The translations under genes and the position numbers were made by a program. A model generated the notes under the pieces. The model worked only from the letters and a program-made list of their open reading frames with translations, ran no database searches and was not told the origin of the DNA. From assembly GCA_016218815.1 (NCBI GenBank), contig JACRCX010000046.1, positions 31,321-95,320 on the forward strand: DNA of 64,000 bases, given 5' to 3'. Source of the stretch: Deltaproteobacteria bacterium (GTDB lineage: Bacteria > Myxococcota_A > Polyangia > DRWM01 > JAAZOP01). This document shows positions 8,163-16,728 of the stretch, piece after piece. Each line of letters begins with the position of its first letter. Positions within the stretch are counted from its first letter, which is position 1.

Positions 8163-9650
8163 CTACCTCGAAACGTCCGGCTTCAGCCCCAGCTTGCGCA
8201 TCATGTTGATCAAGCGCCCCCGAGAGATCCCGAGGATCTCGGCGGCGTCCCGCGTGTTGCCGGCCGCCTCCCGCAGCGCCTCCTTCACACGGCTCGCCAG
8301 CGTCCCCTCCAACGTCCTCTCCGCGGACTCCGTTCCACCAACCGCCGCCCCAGCCACCGGCCGAACCGCCGTTCCCTGCGGGGGCGTCGACAACAACCGG
8401 AGGTCCGCCGGTTCGAGCAGGCGGCCCGCGGCGAACACCACGGCGCGCTCGATGCAGTTCTGAAGCTCCCGCACGTTGCCCGGCCACGCGTGGCAGAGCA
8501 GGTGTTCCCGCGCCTTCGGCGTGAATTCCACGACGTGCTCGCTGCCGCACCTCGCCACGCACTCCTCCCGGAAGTGCTCAGCCAACGCCAGAACGTCGTT
8601 TCCCCTCTCCCTCAAGGGCGGCACCTCGATCGGAATCACCGCCAGCCGGAAGTAGAGGTCGCGGCGAAGCCGCCCCTCCGCGATCAGTTCGTCCATCGGC
8701 CGGTTCGCCGCCGCGAGCAGCCGGACGTCGACCGGGAACTCGCGGCTCCCCCCCACCCGGCGTATCGCCCGCTCCTGGAGGGCCCGGAGGAGCATCACCT
8801 GGAGATCCAGCGGCGTCTCGCCGATCTCGTCCAGGAACAACGTCCCGCCATCGGCCTCCTCGAAGAATCCCGCCCGGGACGTGGTTGCACCCGTGAACGC
8901 ACCCTTCTCGTGGCCGAACAGTGCGTCCGGCAACAGCGTCGGCGTCACCGACCCGCAGTTGAGCGCGACGAACGCCCGGTCCCTCCGTCGACCCAGCGCA
9001 TGCAGCAGCCGCGCGACCCGCTCCTTGCCGACCCCGGTCTCCCCGCTGATGAGCGCGGTCGAATCCGACGCCGCCGCCCGCACGATCAGCCCCCGCAGCT
9101 CGCGCACCGCAGCGCTCTCCCCGAGGATGCCGTACGGTCCCCTCGCCGCCGCGGCCCCATCCGGAGGCGCCCGGACGCGCGGCTCGGAGCCGCGCGAGCG
9201 GTGCAGCCGTCGGCCTCTCGCCCACGCGCGAAGCGTCCATGCCAAGTCCGCCAGGCCTTCGACCTGAAAGATCGGCAGGAGCCCACGCCGAAACCTCGGC
9301 ACCACGGCGATGATCGCATGCTCGGGCCACCGTTCGAGCGCACGCTGGACGGTTTCCATCCCATCGTCCGGGATCGACCGGGCGTCCAGCACCGCGAGTG
9401 CGACCTCCGGCGGCAGCGGGTCGGGACCGGGAGGGGAAGCCACGTCGGCCAGGATCTGCCTCGAACACTCCATCTCCGGCACGATCGCGGCGATCTCGTC
9501 CAAACCGGCAAGCGACCGCCCCGCCAGAACGATGCCGTCGCCTCCGCCGCCGAGGCTCCCCGCTCTCCACTCCGCTGGGCCGGTGGACCGATCCCGGCCG
9601 TCCAAGCGATCACCCGAGCGTGCCCTGTCTTGCTCGGCTGCGCGCCTCAC
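8163..9650 (-). CDS. Sigma-54-dependent transcriptional activator (NtrC-family enhancer-binding protein)
   Basis: Protein of 495 aa. Residues about 35-145 look like a degenerate response-receiver ([15 protein letters not shown] with Asp89 at the acceptor position, but no acidic pair near the N-terminus). The AAA+ domain about 172-400 has Walker A GETGVGKE (203-210), the sigma-54 contact loop GAFTGA (250-255), Walker [12 protein letters not shown] (268-278) and the arginine-rich [12 protein letters not shown] region. A Fis-type helix-turn-helix ends the protein ([17 protein letters not shown]). It binds DNA and hydrolyses ATP to open sigma-54 promoters. The GTG at 9650 is preceded by GGGAG. 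The adjacent palindrome arrays make the protease cassettes its likely targets. Confidence 0.93.
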   Translation of the reverse strand: MRRAAEQDRARSGDRLDGRDRSTGPAEWRAGSLGGGGDGIVLAGRSLAGLDEIAAIVPEMECSRQILADVASPPGPDPLPPEVALAVLDARSIPDDGMETVQRALERWPEHAIIAVVPRFRRGLLPIFQVEGLADLAWTLRAWARGRRLHRSRGSEPRVRAPPDGAAAARGPYGILGESAAVRELRGLIVRAAASDSTALISGETGVGKERVARLLHALGRRRDRAFVALNCGSVTPTLLPDALFGHEKGAFTGATTSRAGFFEEADGGTLFLDEIGETPLDLQVMLLRALQERAIRRVGGSREFPVDVRLLAAANRPMDELIAEGRLRRDLYFRLAVIPIEVPPLRERGNDVLALAEHFREECVARCGSEHVVEFTPKAREHLLCHAWPGNVRELQNCIERAVVFAAGRLLEPADLRLLSTPPQGTAVRPVAGAAVGGTESAERTLEGTLASRVKEALREAAGNTRDAAEILGISRGRLINMMRKLGLKPDVSR

Positions 9651-10001
9651 GGCTCTACTCCCGTCCGCAGATCCGCTGCCGCCGAGTCGCTCGCGCAGGT
9701 GGATTGCGATCGCTGCCTAAGTCCTGGAAATGACAACAGTGGGGGGGGGGGGGGGACGGCGCCAAGCTGCACGCACACGTGCTGCCTGCCGCCCGAACAC
9801 TTGGCAGTGATCATCGATCGTCCGACACGCGGAATGCCGTTCCATCGCTGTTGCCCTCACCAGACGACCGATGGTCCCACCGCGACGCCACGCGTGTCAA
9901 CCGGTCGCGCGTGAGGCCAAGAACATCTGGCACTTGACCCCCGCCCCTCGCCATGCTTGTTTCCCGGCCCGACGGACCGGGGGCGGCGGGAGGAGTCGGG
10001 G
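9651..10001. other. Intergenic region with a 15-G homopolymer
   Basis: No gene is evident. Positions 9741-9755 are fifteen consecutive G, about 90 bp upstream of the activator start. A TTGACC box at 9934-9939 with a poor -10 lies ahead of the PilZ gene. The tract could vary in length by slippage and so tune the activator promoter, or it could be a sequencing or assembly weak point. Confidence 0.5.
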
Positions 10002-10346
10002 ATGACGATCGGTACCGGAAAGCCGTTCCGCAAGCACAAGCGACACGAGGTCGCCCTGCGGGTGCGCTACGCGGGCGCCTCGGGCAAGGTCGCCGGCATC
10101 GCCGGCAACGTCAGCCTCGGCGGCCTCCGCATCTCCGGCCCCATCTCCGACACTGTCGGCGACAAGGTCGAGCTGAGCCTCTCCCTGCCCCACCTGCCGG
10201 AGCCGGTGCGCGTGCGCGGCGAGGTCATGTGGGTCGAGCGCGAGAAGGACGCGAAGTCCGCTACCGTCGGCGTCCGCTTCGTCGACCTCGACCCGAACCT
10301 GAGCGTGATGCTCGGCCACGTCCTGCGGTCCGGCCTCCCGACGTAG
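10002..10346 (+). CDS. PilZ-domain protein (probable c-di-GMP receptor)
   Basis: Single-domain protein of 114 aa. The c-di-GMP binding signatures are present: the arginine stretch RKHKRHEVALRVRY (about 10-23) and NVSLGGLRI (about 36-44), matching RxxxR and [D/N]xSxxG. PilZ proteins sense cyclic di-GMP and adjust motility, polysaccharide or development. ATG at 10002 has GGGAGGAG upstream; an earlier in-frame start adds only disordered residues. Its last 86 bp overlap the 3' end of the convergent HAD gene. Confidence 0.9.
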   Translation: MTIGTGKPFRKHKRHEVALRVRYAGASGKVAGIAGNVSLGGLRISGPISDTVGDKVELSLSLPHLPEPVRVRGEVMWVEREKDAKSATVGVRFVDLDPNLSVMLGHVLRSGLPT

Positions 10347-11187
10347 GCTTCCGCGTCGCGGCCCCGCCGCCCGCCTCCAGCACCGCGTCGACCACCGGCC
10401 CTGCCCGCAGCGCGAGGATCCGCTCCGCGACCTCCGCAAAACCTTCCCCGCACGCGCGGGACGCCAGATACGTCGGCTCGTGCGCGAGCCGCCCCGCGAA
10501 ACGCTTGACGTTCGCCACCCCGAAGCTGAGCGCGAAGCGCGCGAAGAGCGGCTCGTCGTTCGGCGAATCGCCCACGTAGGCCGCCGCGTCGCTCGAGACG
10601 TCCAGCCCCAGCCGTTCGCGCGCGAACCGCGCGCACGCCGTCGCCTTGTCGTGCTCCCCCTGCCAGGCGTTGACGTGGATCGACGAGATCTTCGCCGTCG
10701 CGCCAGCCTCGACGAATCGCCGCCGGATCTCCTCCGCCACCTCCAGCCCCAGCGGCCCGACCTCCTCGGCGAAGTCCACCGCCACGTCCGAGATCCGGAA
10801 CGCCTGGTCCGCCGCGATGCGGCACTCGGGGTTCTCGCGCACGATCGCGAACGCAAGCTCCAGGAGCTTCGCCTGGTCCGCCTTCATCTCCTTCGGCGGG
10901 CGCGCGTACCACCGGCACATGTTCCCCCCCTCGTCCAGCCAGAAGGCCACCGCGCCGTTCTCCGCCACGACCCCCGCCACCGGCCACAGCCGCGCGATCG
11001 GATCCGCCCACCCCGCCGGCCGCCCCGTCACCGGCACCACCAGCAGCCCGGCATCCCGCAGCCGCCAGAGCGCGCCGTACGCCGTCGGCCCCAGCCGCCC
11101 CCCCGTCGTCAGCGTGTCATCGATGTCGGTGAAGATCGCACGCAACCCCCGCGCCGCATCCACCGTCAGCTCACCCAGCGGTTTCAT
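10261..11187 (-). CDS. HAD-superfamily phosphatase (Cof / mannosyl-phosphoglycerate phosphatase-like)
   Basis: Protein of 308 aa. Motif I is FTDIDDTLT (DxDxT), motif II VTGRPAG, a lysine precedes the cap region, and motif IV is YVGDSPNDEPLF. The layout fits Cof-type HAD hydrolases with a C2 cap acting on sugar phosphates; the substrate cannot be read from sequence. The last 40 or so residues are an Arg/Gly/Ser-rich low-complexity tail encoded opposite the PilZ gene end, probably a by-product of the convergent overlap. It starts 69 bp after the RlmI-like gene. Confidence 0.85.
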   Translation of the reverse strand: MKPLGELTVDAARGLRAIFTDIDDTLTTGGRLGPTAYGALWRLRDAGLLVVPVTGRPAGWADPIARLWPVAGVVAENGAVAFWLDEGGNMCRWYARPPKEMKADQAKLLELAFAIVRENPECRIAADQAFRISDVAVDFAEEVGPLGLEVAEEIRRRFVEAGATAKISSIHVNAWQGEHDKATACARFARERLGLDVSSDAAAYVGDSPNDEPLFARFALSFGVANVKRFAGRLAHEPTYLASRACGEGFAEVAERILALRAGPVVDAVLEAGGGAATRKPTSGGRTAGRGRASRSGSGRGRRSGRRR

Positions 11188-11199
11188 CCTCGTCTCCTG

Positions 11200-11258
11200 T
11201 CCACCGCTCCGCTCGCCCCCCTGCGACCGCTCGCCCTCCTGCGACCGCTCGCCCCCCT
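11200..11258 (-). repeat. Tandem GAGCGGTCGCAGG-type tract after a stop codon
   Basis: Starting at the TAG of the methyltransferase gene, the minus strand carries three imperfect units of GCGAGCGGTCGCAGG with purine-rich fillers, then runs into the ribosome site of the HAD gene. The same unit type follows the stops near 33634 and 35330. Confidence 0.6.
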
Positions 11259-12453
11259 AGTCCACCTCCAAGAACACGCACTTCAGGTACGCGCCCTCGA
11301 CGAACGCCGGCGGCACCGGGTGGTCGGGTCCCGCGCCGCGCAGGGCGAGCACGCGGGTGCTGCGCCCCGCCTGCGCCGCCGCCAGGCCGACCGTGCGCAG
11401 GAAGTGGTCGGGACGCACCCGCCCGGAGCAGGAGCACGTCACCAGCAGGCCGCCGGGCGAGACCACCCGCAGCGCCTGCGTGTTGAGCGGGAGGTACTTG
11501 CCCTTGAGCGCCTTCTCCACGTCGCCCTGCCGCCGGGCGTACTTGGGCGGGTCGACGATCACCACGTCCCAGGTCCGCTTGCTCCGCTGGGCCTGCTCCA
11601 GGAACAGGCGGGCGTCGGACTTGTGGAACCGCACGCGATCCGCCACGTGCGCCAGCTCCGCGTGCCGCTGCGCCGCGGCCAGCGCCGGCAGGCTCGTGTC
11701 CACGCCGTCGACCTCGATCGCCCCCGCCTTCGCGCACATGATGCCGAACGCGCCGACGTAGCAGCAGCAGTCGAGCACCCGTTGGCCGCGCACCAGCCGC
11801 GCCAGGAGCTTCCGGTTCTCGCGCTGATCGAAGTAGAAGCCGGTCTTCTGCGACGTCAGCGGATCGACCGCGTACGTGATGCCCGACTCCTCGAACACCG
11901 CCGGCGCCTCCCACCGCCCCCGCACCGGCAGGCGCTGGCTCTCGAACCCCTCCAGCTTCTGCACTTCCTCGTCGACCGTCTCCAGGATCGCCCGCGGGCG
12001 CAGCAGCTCCCCCAGCGTGTCCAGCACCACCTGCTCGCGACGCTTCATCCCCAGCGAGTTGAACTGCACGGTGACGACGTCGCCGTAGCGATCCGCGATC
12101 AGTCCCGGCAGCCCGTCCCCCTCGGCGTGCACCAGCCGGTAGCCGGTCGTCTCCGCCCCCGGCAGCCCCATCAGCCGCTTGCGGCGGTGGACGGCGCGCG
12201 ACACCGCCGCGTGCAGGAAAGCGTCGTCGACCTGGTCCGCCGGTCCCCGGGTCAGCGTGCGCACGGCGATGGCGGAGCGCGACGAGTAGAACCCGCTGCC
12301 CAGGAGCCGCCCCCCCTCGTCGACCACCTCGACCACGTCGCCGTCCGCCGCCCGCCCCTCGACCCGCAGCACGGCCTGGGCGAAGACCCACGGGTGCCCG
12401 GCCCACACGGCCAGCACGTGTCCCTTCGACCCCCGCAGCACCACCCGCGCCAC
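11257..12453 (-). CDS. RlmI-like class I SAM-dependent rRNA (cytosine-C5) methyltransferase
   Basis: Protein of 398 aa, the normal length of the RlmI/YccW family. The N-terminal PUA domain begins at HPWVFAQAV. A central EEHD-like part includes TGYRLVHAEGDGLPGLIADRYG. The Rossmann domain carries SQKTGFYFDQRENR, VLDCCCYVGAFG and VIVDPPKYAR, with a catalytic-type CSCSG. Family members methylate a cytosine of 23S rRNA. The GTG at 12453 (or nearby) sits 7 bases after a TGATAGATTC box, so the leader is very short. Confidence 0.88.
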   Translation of the reverse strand: MARVVLRGSKGHVLAVWAGHPWVFAQAVLRVEGRAADGDVVEVVDEGGRLLGSGFYSSRSAIAVRTLTRGPADQVDDAFLHAAVSRAVHRRKRLMGLPGAETTGYRLVHAEGDGLPGLIADRYGDVVTVQFNSLGMKRREQVVLDTLGELLRPRAILETVDEEVQKLEGFESQRLPVRGRWEAPAVFEESGITYAVDPLTSQKTGFYFDQRENRKLLARLVRGQRVLDCCCYVGAFGIMCAKAGAIEVDGVDTSLPALAAAQRHAELAHVADRVRFHKSDARLFLEQAQRSKRTWDVVIVDPPKYARRQGDVEKALKGKYLPLNTQALRVVSPGGLLVTCSCSGRVRPDHFLRTVGLAAAQAGRSTRVLALRGAGPDHPVPPAFVEGAYLKCVFLEVD

Positions 12454-12459
12454 GGCGGA

Positions 12460-12469
12460 GAATCTATCA
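12460..12469 (-). promoter_or_regulatory. TGATAGATTC extended -10 element ahead of rlmI-like gene
   Basis: The minus strand reads TGATAGATTC ending 7 bases before the GTG start. The identical box recurs at 17489-17498 and 17610-17619, the latter 8 bases before an ATG. TG-A-TAGATT fits an extended -10 and implies a near-leaderless transcript. Confidence 0.45.
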
Positions 12470-12512
12470 GGTTGACTGGACGAACGACAGCCGCGGTGGC
12501 ATAGAATGGGCC

Positions 12513-13760
12513 ATGCCGCACTTCCGAACCACGCTGGTCCTCGCCACCCTCGCCCTGGGCTCCGCCGTCTGGCTCGCGGGTTGCCGCTGCGGGCGGTCGG
12601 CTCCCGGAGCGGTCGGGAAGGCCGCCACCGCCATGGACGCCATTCCGGCCGACGTCGATGCCGTGATCGTGATCGACGCCGAGGGCCTGCGCCAGGGATC
12701 GCTGGGGGAGTTCATCTACACGCCCTGGGTCGTGCGGCAGTTCGAGCAGTGGGGTGGGCCGCAGTGCGCCGCCCTCCCCGCCCGGCTGGTTTCGAAGGCT
12801 GCCTTCGGCATCCGCCTGGCGGCCGGCGGCCAGCAGGTCGAGGAGGTCTTCTTCGGCGCCGATGGGCCCACGATCGACGACGTCAAGGCGTGCGTCGACG
12901 AGCACGCGCGGCGGCAGGGGCTGTCGTCTTCGTTCGAGGAGGTGGCGGGGCTCCGCGACCTCACCGACGGCCGCGGCCTGCACGTCCTGGCCGCCGGCGA
13001 TCACGTCGTCGCCCGGGGCTTCCCGTTCAACGACCGCGGCGTGCTCGAGCAGATGGCCAACACCGCCTCGGGCAAGATTCCCGCGCTCTCCGGCAACACC
13101 GCCTTCCTCGACCTCCTCCAGCGCCTCGGCGGCGACGTCACCGTCGCGCTCTCCGAGACCACCGAGCTGTTCGCCGGCTACGGCCGGGATCTCGACGCGG
13201 CCGTCGCCAAGAGCATCCCGCCCGAGCTGTGCGCCACGCCGACCGAGTTCGCGCTGCTCCTGACCATGGCTCGCGCGCAGGGGCTGGGCGAGCTGTCCGG
13301 CCTCGAGCAGTTCGCCAAGGCGAGGCTGGCGGGCAAGGAGAAGATGTGCCTGGCCGAGCTGGTGTCCCAGGCGTTCGGCACGTTCGGGTCCATCCGCGCC
13401 GCGGGCATCACCCTGACCGGCCGCGCCGACATCGAGCTGGGCCTGATGCTCGAATTCGTCGACGCCGTCCCGGCGACCGAGGTGCGCGGCGTGCTGGCCG
13501 ACCTGATCTACGTCCTGCAGGTGTTGCCCGAAAGGCTGGACTCGCTGGAGCGCGACTGGCCCGCGGCCTACGCCTGGCTGCAGAAGCAGCTCGACATCCC
13601 CAGGCTGCGCAACATGCTGCGCAACCCGGTCTTCAAGCACATCACCGTGGGCGGCGACGGCACGGCGGTCGATCTGCGCATCCGCGTCGAGGAAGCCGAC
13701 GTGCAGGCGGCCATCGAGTCCACCGTCGAGACCCTCACGCACCTCGTGGCCAAGGACTAG
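12513..13760 (+). CDS. Lipoprotein of unknown function
   Basis: Protein of 415 aa with signal peptide and lipobox WLAGC (Cys24). After a short linker the mature part begins IPADVDAVIVIDAEGLRQGS, and it ends in a helical region with a repeated VRVEEADVQAAIESTVETL pattern. The start of the mature domain resembles large periplasmic proteins annotated as DUF3352-like, but I see no catalytic motif and do not assign it. ATG at 12513 follows a TAGAAT -10-like box by 5 bases. It is transcribed divergently from the methyltransferase gene, 59 bp away. Confidence 0.8.
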   Translation: MPHFRTTLVLATLALGSAVWLAGCRCGRSAPGAVGKAATAMDAIPADVDAVIVIDAEGLRQGSLGEFIYTPWVVRQFEQWGGPQCAALPARLVSKAAFGIRLAAGGQQVEEVFFGADGPTIDDVKACVDEHARRQGLSSSFEEVAGLRDLTDGRGLHVLAAGDHVVARGFPFNDRGVLEQMANTASGKIPALSGNTAFLDLLQRLGGDVTVALSETTELFAGYGRDLDAAVAKSIPPELCATPTEFALLLTMARAQGLGELSGLEQFAKARLAGKEKMCLAELVSQAFGTFGSIRAAGITLTGRADIELGLMLEFVDAVPATEVRGVLADLIYVLQVLPERLDSLERDWPAAYAWLQKQLDIPRLRNMLRNPVFKHITVGGDGTAVDLRIRVEEADVQAAIESTVETLTHLVAKD

Positions 13761-13881
13761 GCGAGGCCGGCGCCTCAGACCGACGAGTCATGTAGGCCGG
13801 GACTGTACGGTCTGTACCTTGTTCGCGAATCCGGCATGGGAGAGGTGGTGAGGCCGGCTGGAGAGGTGGCGGAGCCCGGAC

Positions 13882-14625
13882 CTACGCGCCGCCGGAACGC
13901 CGCGCCGCTCGCGCCTCCGCCGCGCCGCCCCGCACCGCGCGCACGAAGACGTCGGCCAGATCGTCCTCCACTCCCGACAGCCACAGGTCCTCCCGAGGCA
14001 GGCGGACCTCGACCACCGACCTCCGCCGCGCCGCCGGGACCAGCACGTTCAGGGCGAGATCGATCACGACGCCCAGCGCCAACAGCCCGAAGCCGCCCAG
14101 TGCCAGCGGCGCGTACCCGCCCGCGATGCCGTCGTGGATCGCGATGATGCCCACCGACCCACCCACCACCAGGCACAACAAGCCCACCAGGAGGTGCAGC
14201 CAGCGGTAGCGCTTGACCCGCCCCACCGCGGCCAGCCCCGCGAGTGGATACGAGATCTCCTCCTCGCGCATCTTCCGGCCCAGGATCGAGCACTCCCGCC
14301 GCAGTACCAGTCCGTCGGCCGCCAGCCGCAACGTGCCGCGCCGACGATAGCCGACGAAGAACCGCGCCATCGTGTGCAGCACGAACCAGGGCACGAACAG
14401 CAGGCTGAGATGGAACAAGACGCGCAGCGTCGTCCACCCCGCCCCCGCCCGCCGCCGCACCAGCTCCCCGCCCACGACCAGGTTCTCGACCAGCGGCTCC
14501 GCCAGCTTCGACGCCCGGCTGGGCCGGATCTCGAACGACTCCAGGCTCGCGTCCGCGTCGGGCCCGGGGACCGCGCCCTTTCCCGCCTTGTCCCCTCCAT
14601 CCAACGCCGACACGCCGCTCGACAT
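13882..14625 (-). CDS. Integral membrane protein with cytosolic/PH-like flanks
   Basis: Protein of 247 aa. Hydrophobic segments occur near TTLRVLFHLSLLFVPWFVL, WLHLLVGLLCLVVGG and APLALGGFGLLALG. Between the first two lies a stretch (RRRGTLRLAADGLVLRRE) like the strands of bacterial PH domains. The ATG at 14625 is used because the alternative TTG at 14661 would add residues lying in a repeat-flanking sequence. Function is unknown. The upstream control region carries element A copy 2 in the same orientation. Confidence 0.65.
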   Translation of the reverse strand: MSSGVSALDGGDKAGKGAVPGPDADASLESFEIRPSRASKLAEPLVENLVVGGELVRRRAGAGWTTLRVLFHLSLLFVPWFVLHTMARFFVGYRRRGTLRLAADGLVLRRECSILGRKMREEEISYPLAGLAAVGRVKRYRWLHLLVGLLCLVVGGSVGIIAIHDGIAGGYAPLALGGFGLLALGVVIDLALNVLVPAARRRSVVEVRLPREDLWLSGVEDDLADVFVRAVRGGAAEARAARRSGGA

Positions 14626-14678
14626 CCCGGGTAGCCAACCACAGGCCGTCTCCCGGGGCAAGATCCGGGTGGGTTACT

Positions 14679-14722
14679 GGTTGTTGGTGGGTCGATCGGG
14701 GCGAGTTCTTGGTCCGGAGGTG
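14679..14722 (-). repeat. Dispersed element A, copy 2
   Basis: Minus strand: CACCTCCGGACCAAGAACTC, then GCCCCGATCGACCCACC and AACAACC. It lies about 55 bp upstream of the membrane-protein gene ending at 13882 and points toward it. A TTGCCC box follows the element. Confidence 0.7.
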
Positions 14723-14763
14723 CGGAGAGGTGACGTGGGCCCTTGGCGATCCGAACCGAGACT

Positions 14764-16005
14764 TCAGCGAGCGGACCGAGTACCGGGTGAGAGCGCCGCG
14801 CCGATCCGCCGCATCGAGCCGCGCGAGACGCCCGCCCGGCGCGCCCACTCGGCCCATCGCGCGACGGCGCGACGCACCTCGTCGAGGATGCGCCGAGCGT
14901 CCCGGGCACTCAGGCCTGCCGCCGACGCCAATGCGAGCAGCTGCGCCGCGCCGGGATGCACGGCCTCGCCAGCGACCGCCATCGTGTGCTCGCCTCCCGG
15001 GCCGAGCGAGAAGGTCAGATCGTACGCGGGCGACAACGTCCAGCCGCCGGTCGCATCGTCCAGGATGAAGGCGAAGTTCTTCACGTGGTCGTCGCGGCTG
15101 TGGGCCAGGACGTTGAATGCCGCGCGCCGCCACGCCCGCAGCACGTCGGGATGGCGGCGGGTCAGGACCGACGTCGCACGCAACAGGTCGGCGTAGTCGG
15201 CCGACGGGACGCGGAAGTCGCTGTGGATGAGGTTCCCGAACGTGTGCACGTGGAGGCGACGGTTTCCCTCCCGGTCAAACCGCCGGACGCCGAAGAACCG
15301 ATCGCCCGCGTCCGTCTCGAAGAGACGCGTCGACGGCATGTCGATTCCAGCCGCCGCTGCCATCAGCGAGTACGCGTACTCGATCGCACCGGCATCGGTC
15401 GGATCCTCGCGACTCGCGAACTTCACCATCCAGTGCTCAAGCCGGTCCGGGAGATCGTCCGCGCCCGATACCACTTCCCCGCTCGATGGATCGAAGCCGA
15501 CCACCACCTTGGGCCGCGCCCCGGCCGGCGAACCGCCCGCGCGAAGAAGCTGCGGGAGCACCTTCGCCGACGGGCCGGCCAGAACCTCCTGCACCTGCCG
15601 CCCCAGCTCGTGCAGGTCGAGCGCCCGCGCATCCGCCTCCGGACCCGTCGCCGGCGGATGATAAGTGAGCGCGCCCATCGTACGCGTACCCAGCCAGGAC
15701 AGCCGATCGAGCGGGCCGACCGCCGCCGGGTCGAGGCCCGTCGACCGGAAGTGGCGATCCATGAGCAGCAGCCCCCACCCGTCGGGGAGCGAGTCCGCGA
15801 ACAGTCCCGGCAGCGGCCCGAATTCCCGGTCCCGATGTTCGAACAGCCGCGCCTCGAAGGGGATCCGGAACGGCGAGAGGCTGTACCCCGACGCGCACCA
15901 CTCCGAGTCGTACTCGAAGTAGACCCGACCCCGCTCCTCCGCCAGGTCTCCGACCCGCCGCTCGTCGCCCGGACCTCGCGTGAAGCGGACCTCGAGCTTC
16001 CTCAC
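14764..16005 (-). CDS. hipA: HipA-family serine/threonine kinase toxin
   Basis: Protein of 413 aa, normal for HipA. The N-terminal part (about 1-110, with LFADSLPDGWGLLLMDR and LDRLSWLGTRTMGALTY) matches the HipA coupling domain. The kinase core has EHWMVKFASREDP and GAIEYAYSLMAAAAGI, the catalytic loop AHSRDDHVKNFAFI (Asp and Asn present) and the metal-binding LSPAYDL. HipA proteins phosphorylate aminoacyl-tRNA synthetases or similar targets and cause growth arrest. The GTG at 16005 overlaps the antitoxin stop by 4 bp. All catalytic landmarks are intact. Confidence 0.92.
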   Translation of the reverse strand: MRKLEVRFTRGPGDERRVGDLAEERGRVYFEYDSEWCASGYSLSPFRIPFEARLFEHRDREFGPLPGLFADSLPDGWGLLLMDRHFRSTGLDPAAVGPLDRLSWLGTRTMGALTYHPPATGPEADARALDLHELGRQVQEVLAGPSAKVLPQLLRAGGSPAGARPKVVVGFDPSSGEVVSGADDLPDRLEHWMVKFASREDPTDAGAIEYAYSLMAAAAGIDMPSTRLFETDAGDRFFGVRRFDREGNRRLHVHTFGNLIHSDFRVPSADYADLLRATSVLTRRHPDVLRAWRRAAFNVLAHSRDDHVKNFAFILDDATGGWTLSPAYDLTFSLGPGGEHTMAVAGEAVHPGAAQLLALASAAGLSARDARRILDEVRRAVARWAEWARRAGVSRGSMRRIGAALSPGTRSAR

Positions 16006-16313
16006 CGCCGCCCCCGGCGCGGGGACGGGAGCGACGCCCGCCGCTCCAGCTCCGCGATGCTCCTCGCCTCCGCCGGAGCGAGCAAGCGGCTGAACTCCTC
16101 CAGGCGTCCCAGCGCATGCGCGACCTTCAGCACCAGCTCCAGCGAGCCCTTGCCGGTCCGTTCGAACCGCTTGAGCGACGCCGAGGTCACCCCGGCCCGC
16201 AGCGCGAGCGTCTCGCGCGTCCAGAGGTTGGCCAGCCTCAGCGATCGAGCCCGCTCCGCCAGCGACCGGGCCGCCTCCGCAGGGGTGAACAGCGACAACA
16301 GCGACGGTTCCAT
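16002..16313 (-). CDS. hipB: HipB-like XRE antitoxin / autorepressor
   Basis: Protein of 103 aa with one helix-turn-helix (LWTRETLALRAGVTSASLKRFERTG, about residues 30-55), typical of Cro/C1-type antitoxins. It would neutralise the adjacent kinase and repress the operon. It is transcribed first, with the toxin start overlapping its stop. The promoter upstream holds an inverted repeat GGATA-N6-TATCC, the same half-site as E. coli HipB operators (TATCC...GGATA in the opposite arrangement). Confidence 0.85.
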   Translation of the reverse strand: MEPSLLSLFTPAEAARSLAERARSLRLANLWTRETLALRAGVTSASLKRFERTGKGSLELVLKVAHALGRLEEFSRLLAPAEARSIAELERRASLPSPRRGRR

Positions 16314-16375
16314 GCTGCCGTTCTAGACCGACCGTGTTCTATGGTCAATATGTTATCCCTAATATGCATGAAACG

Positions 16376-16404
16376 TTGATAGAGGATAATATACTATCCG
16401 TCAA
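16376..16404 (-). promoter_or_regulatory. hipBA promoter with operator in the spacer
   Basis: On the minus strand a TTGACG -35 (16404-16399) and a TATCAA -10 (16381-16376) are separated by 17 bp. The inverted repeat GGATAATATACTATCC (16384-16399) fills that spacer, and further TATCC half-sites lie at 16354-16358. A repressor bound there would block polymerase directly, as expected for autoregulation by the antitoxin. Confidence 0.6.
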
Positions 16405-16580
16405 TGTCTACGGCTCAAGGAGACATGCACGAGGGGCATCGGTCCACCCGAAGGCGCACACCCCGGACACCGCGTCGCACGTGCCTTCGGTCCGCCACCG
16501 GCGACGGCAGTCGACGTCGCTGCCGCGGCGCGGGACGCACAATCCCGCGGGTTGCGCCGCCCCCGCGGTCCACCACTCCC

Positions 16581-16624
16581 CACCTCCGGACCAACGACTC
16601 GACCCGATCGACCCGCCAACGCCC
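16581..16624 (+). repeat. Dispersed element A, copy 3
   Basis: The copy reads CACCTCCGGACCAACGACTC, then GACCCGATCGACCCGCCAAC. It lies about 105 bp upstream of the deacetylase gene and points toward it. A partial ACCAACAACC echo follows at about 16649. Confidence 0.7.
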
Positions 16625-16728
16625 CGAAGGGACTCGGCGCCTCCGGCGCCGAGCACCAACAACCCTTTCCTCTCGTCCTCCCACGCGCGACCATCTCCTC
16701 GTCGGCGTCGCACAGGGGGGCACCACCG

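Larger units (their letters stand above)
16314..16728. other. AT-rich island plus repeat region between hipB and the deacetylase gene
   Basis: No gene is credible here. The left 100 bp (16320-16410) are markedly A/T-rich compared with everything else in the window and hold the hipBA promoter and operators. The right part holds element A copy 3. The AT-rich patch suggests the toxin-antitoxin pair came with its own control region. Confidence 0.55.

Noticed and set aside
9934..9962. TTGACC-17-TTGTTT as the PilZ promoter
   Set aside because: The -35 is fine but the -10 lacks the essential A and final spacing support; not confident enough to annotate separately.
16314..16410. A/T-rich island as an attachment site or origin
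   Set aside because: No integrase, dnaA boxes or tRNA end. The promoter and operator explain the local composition.
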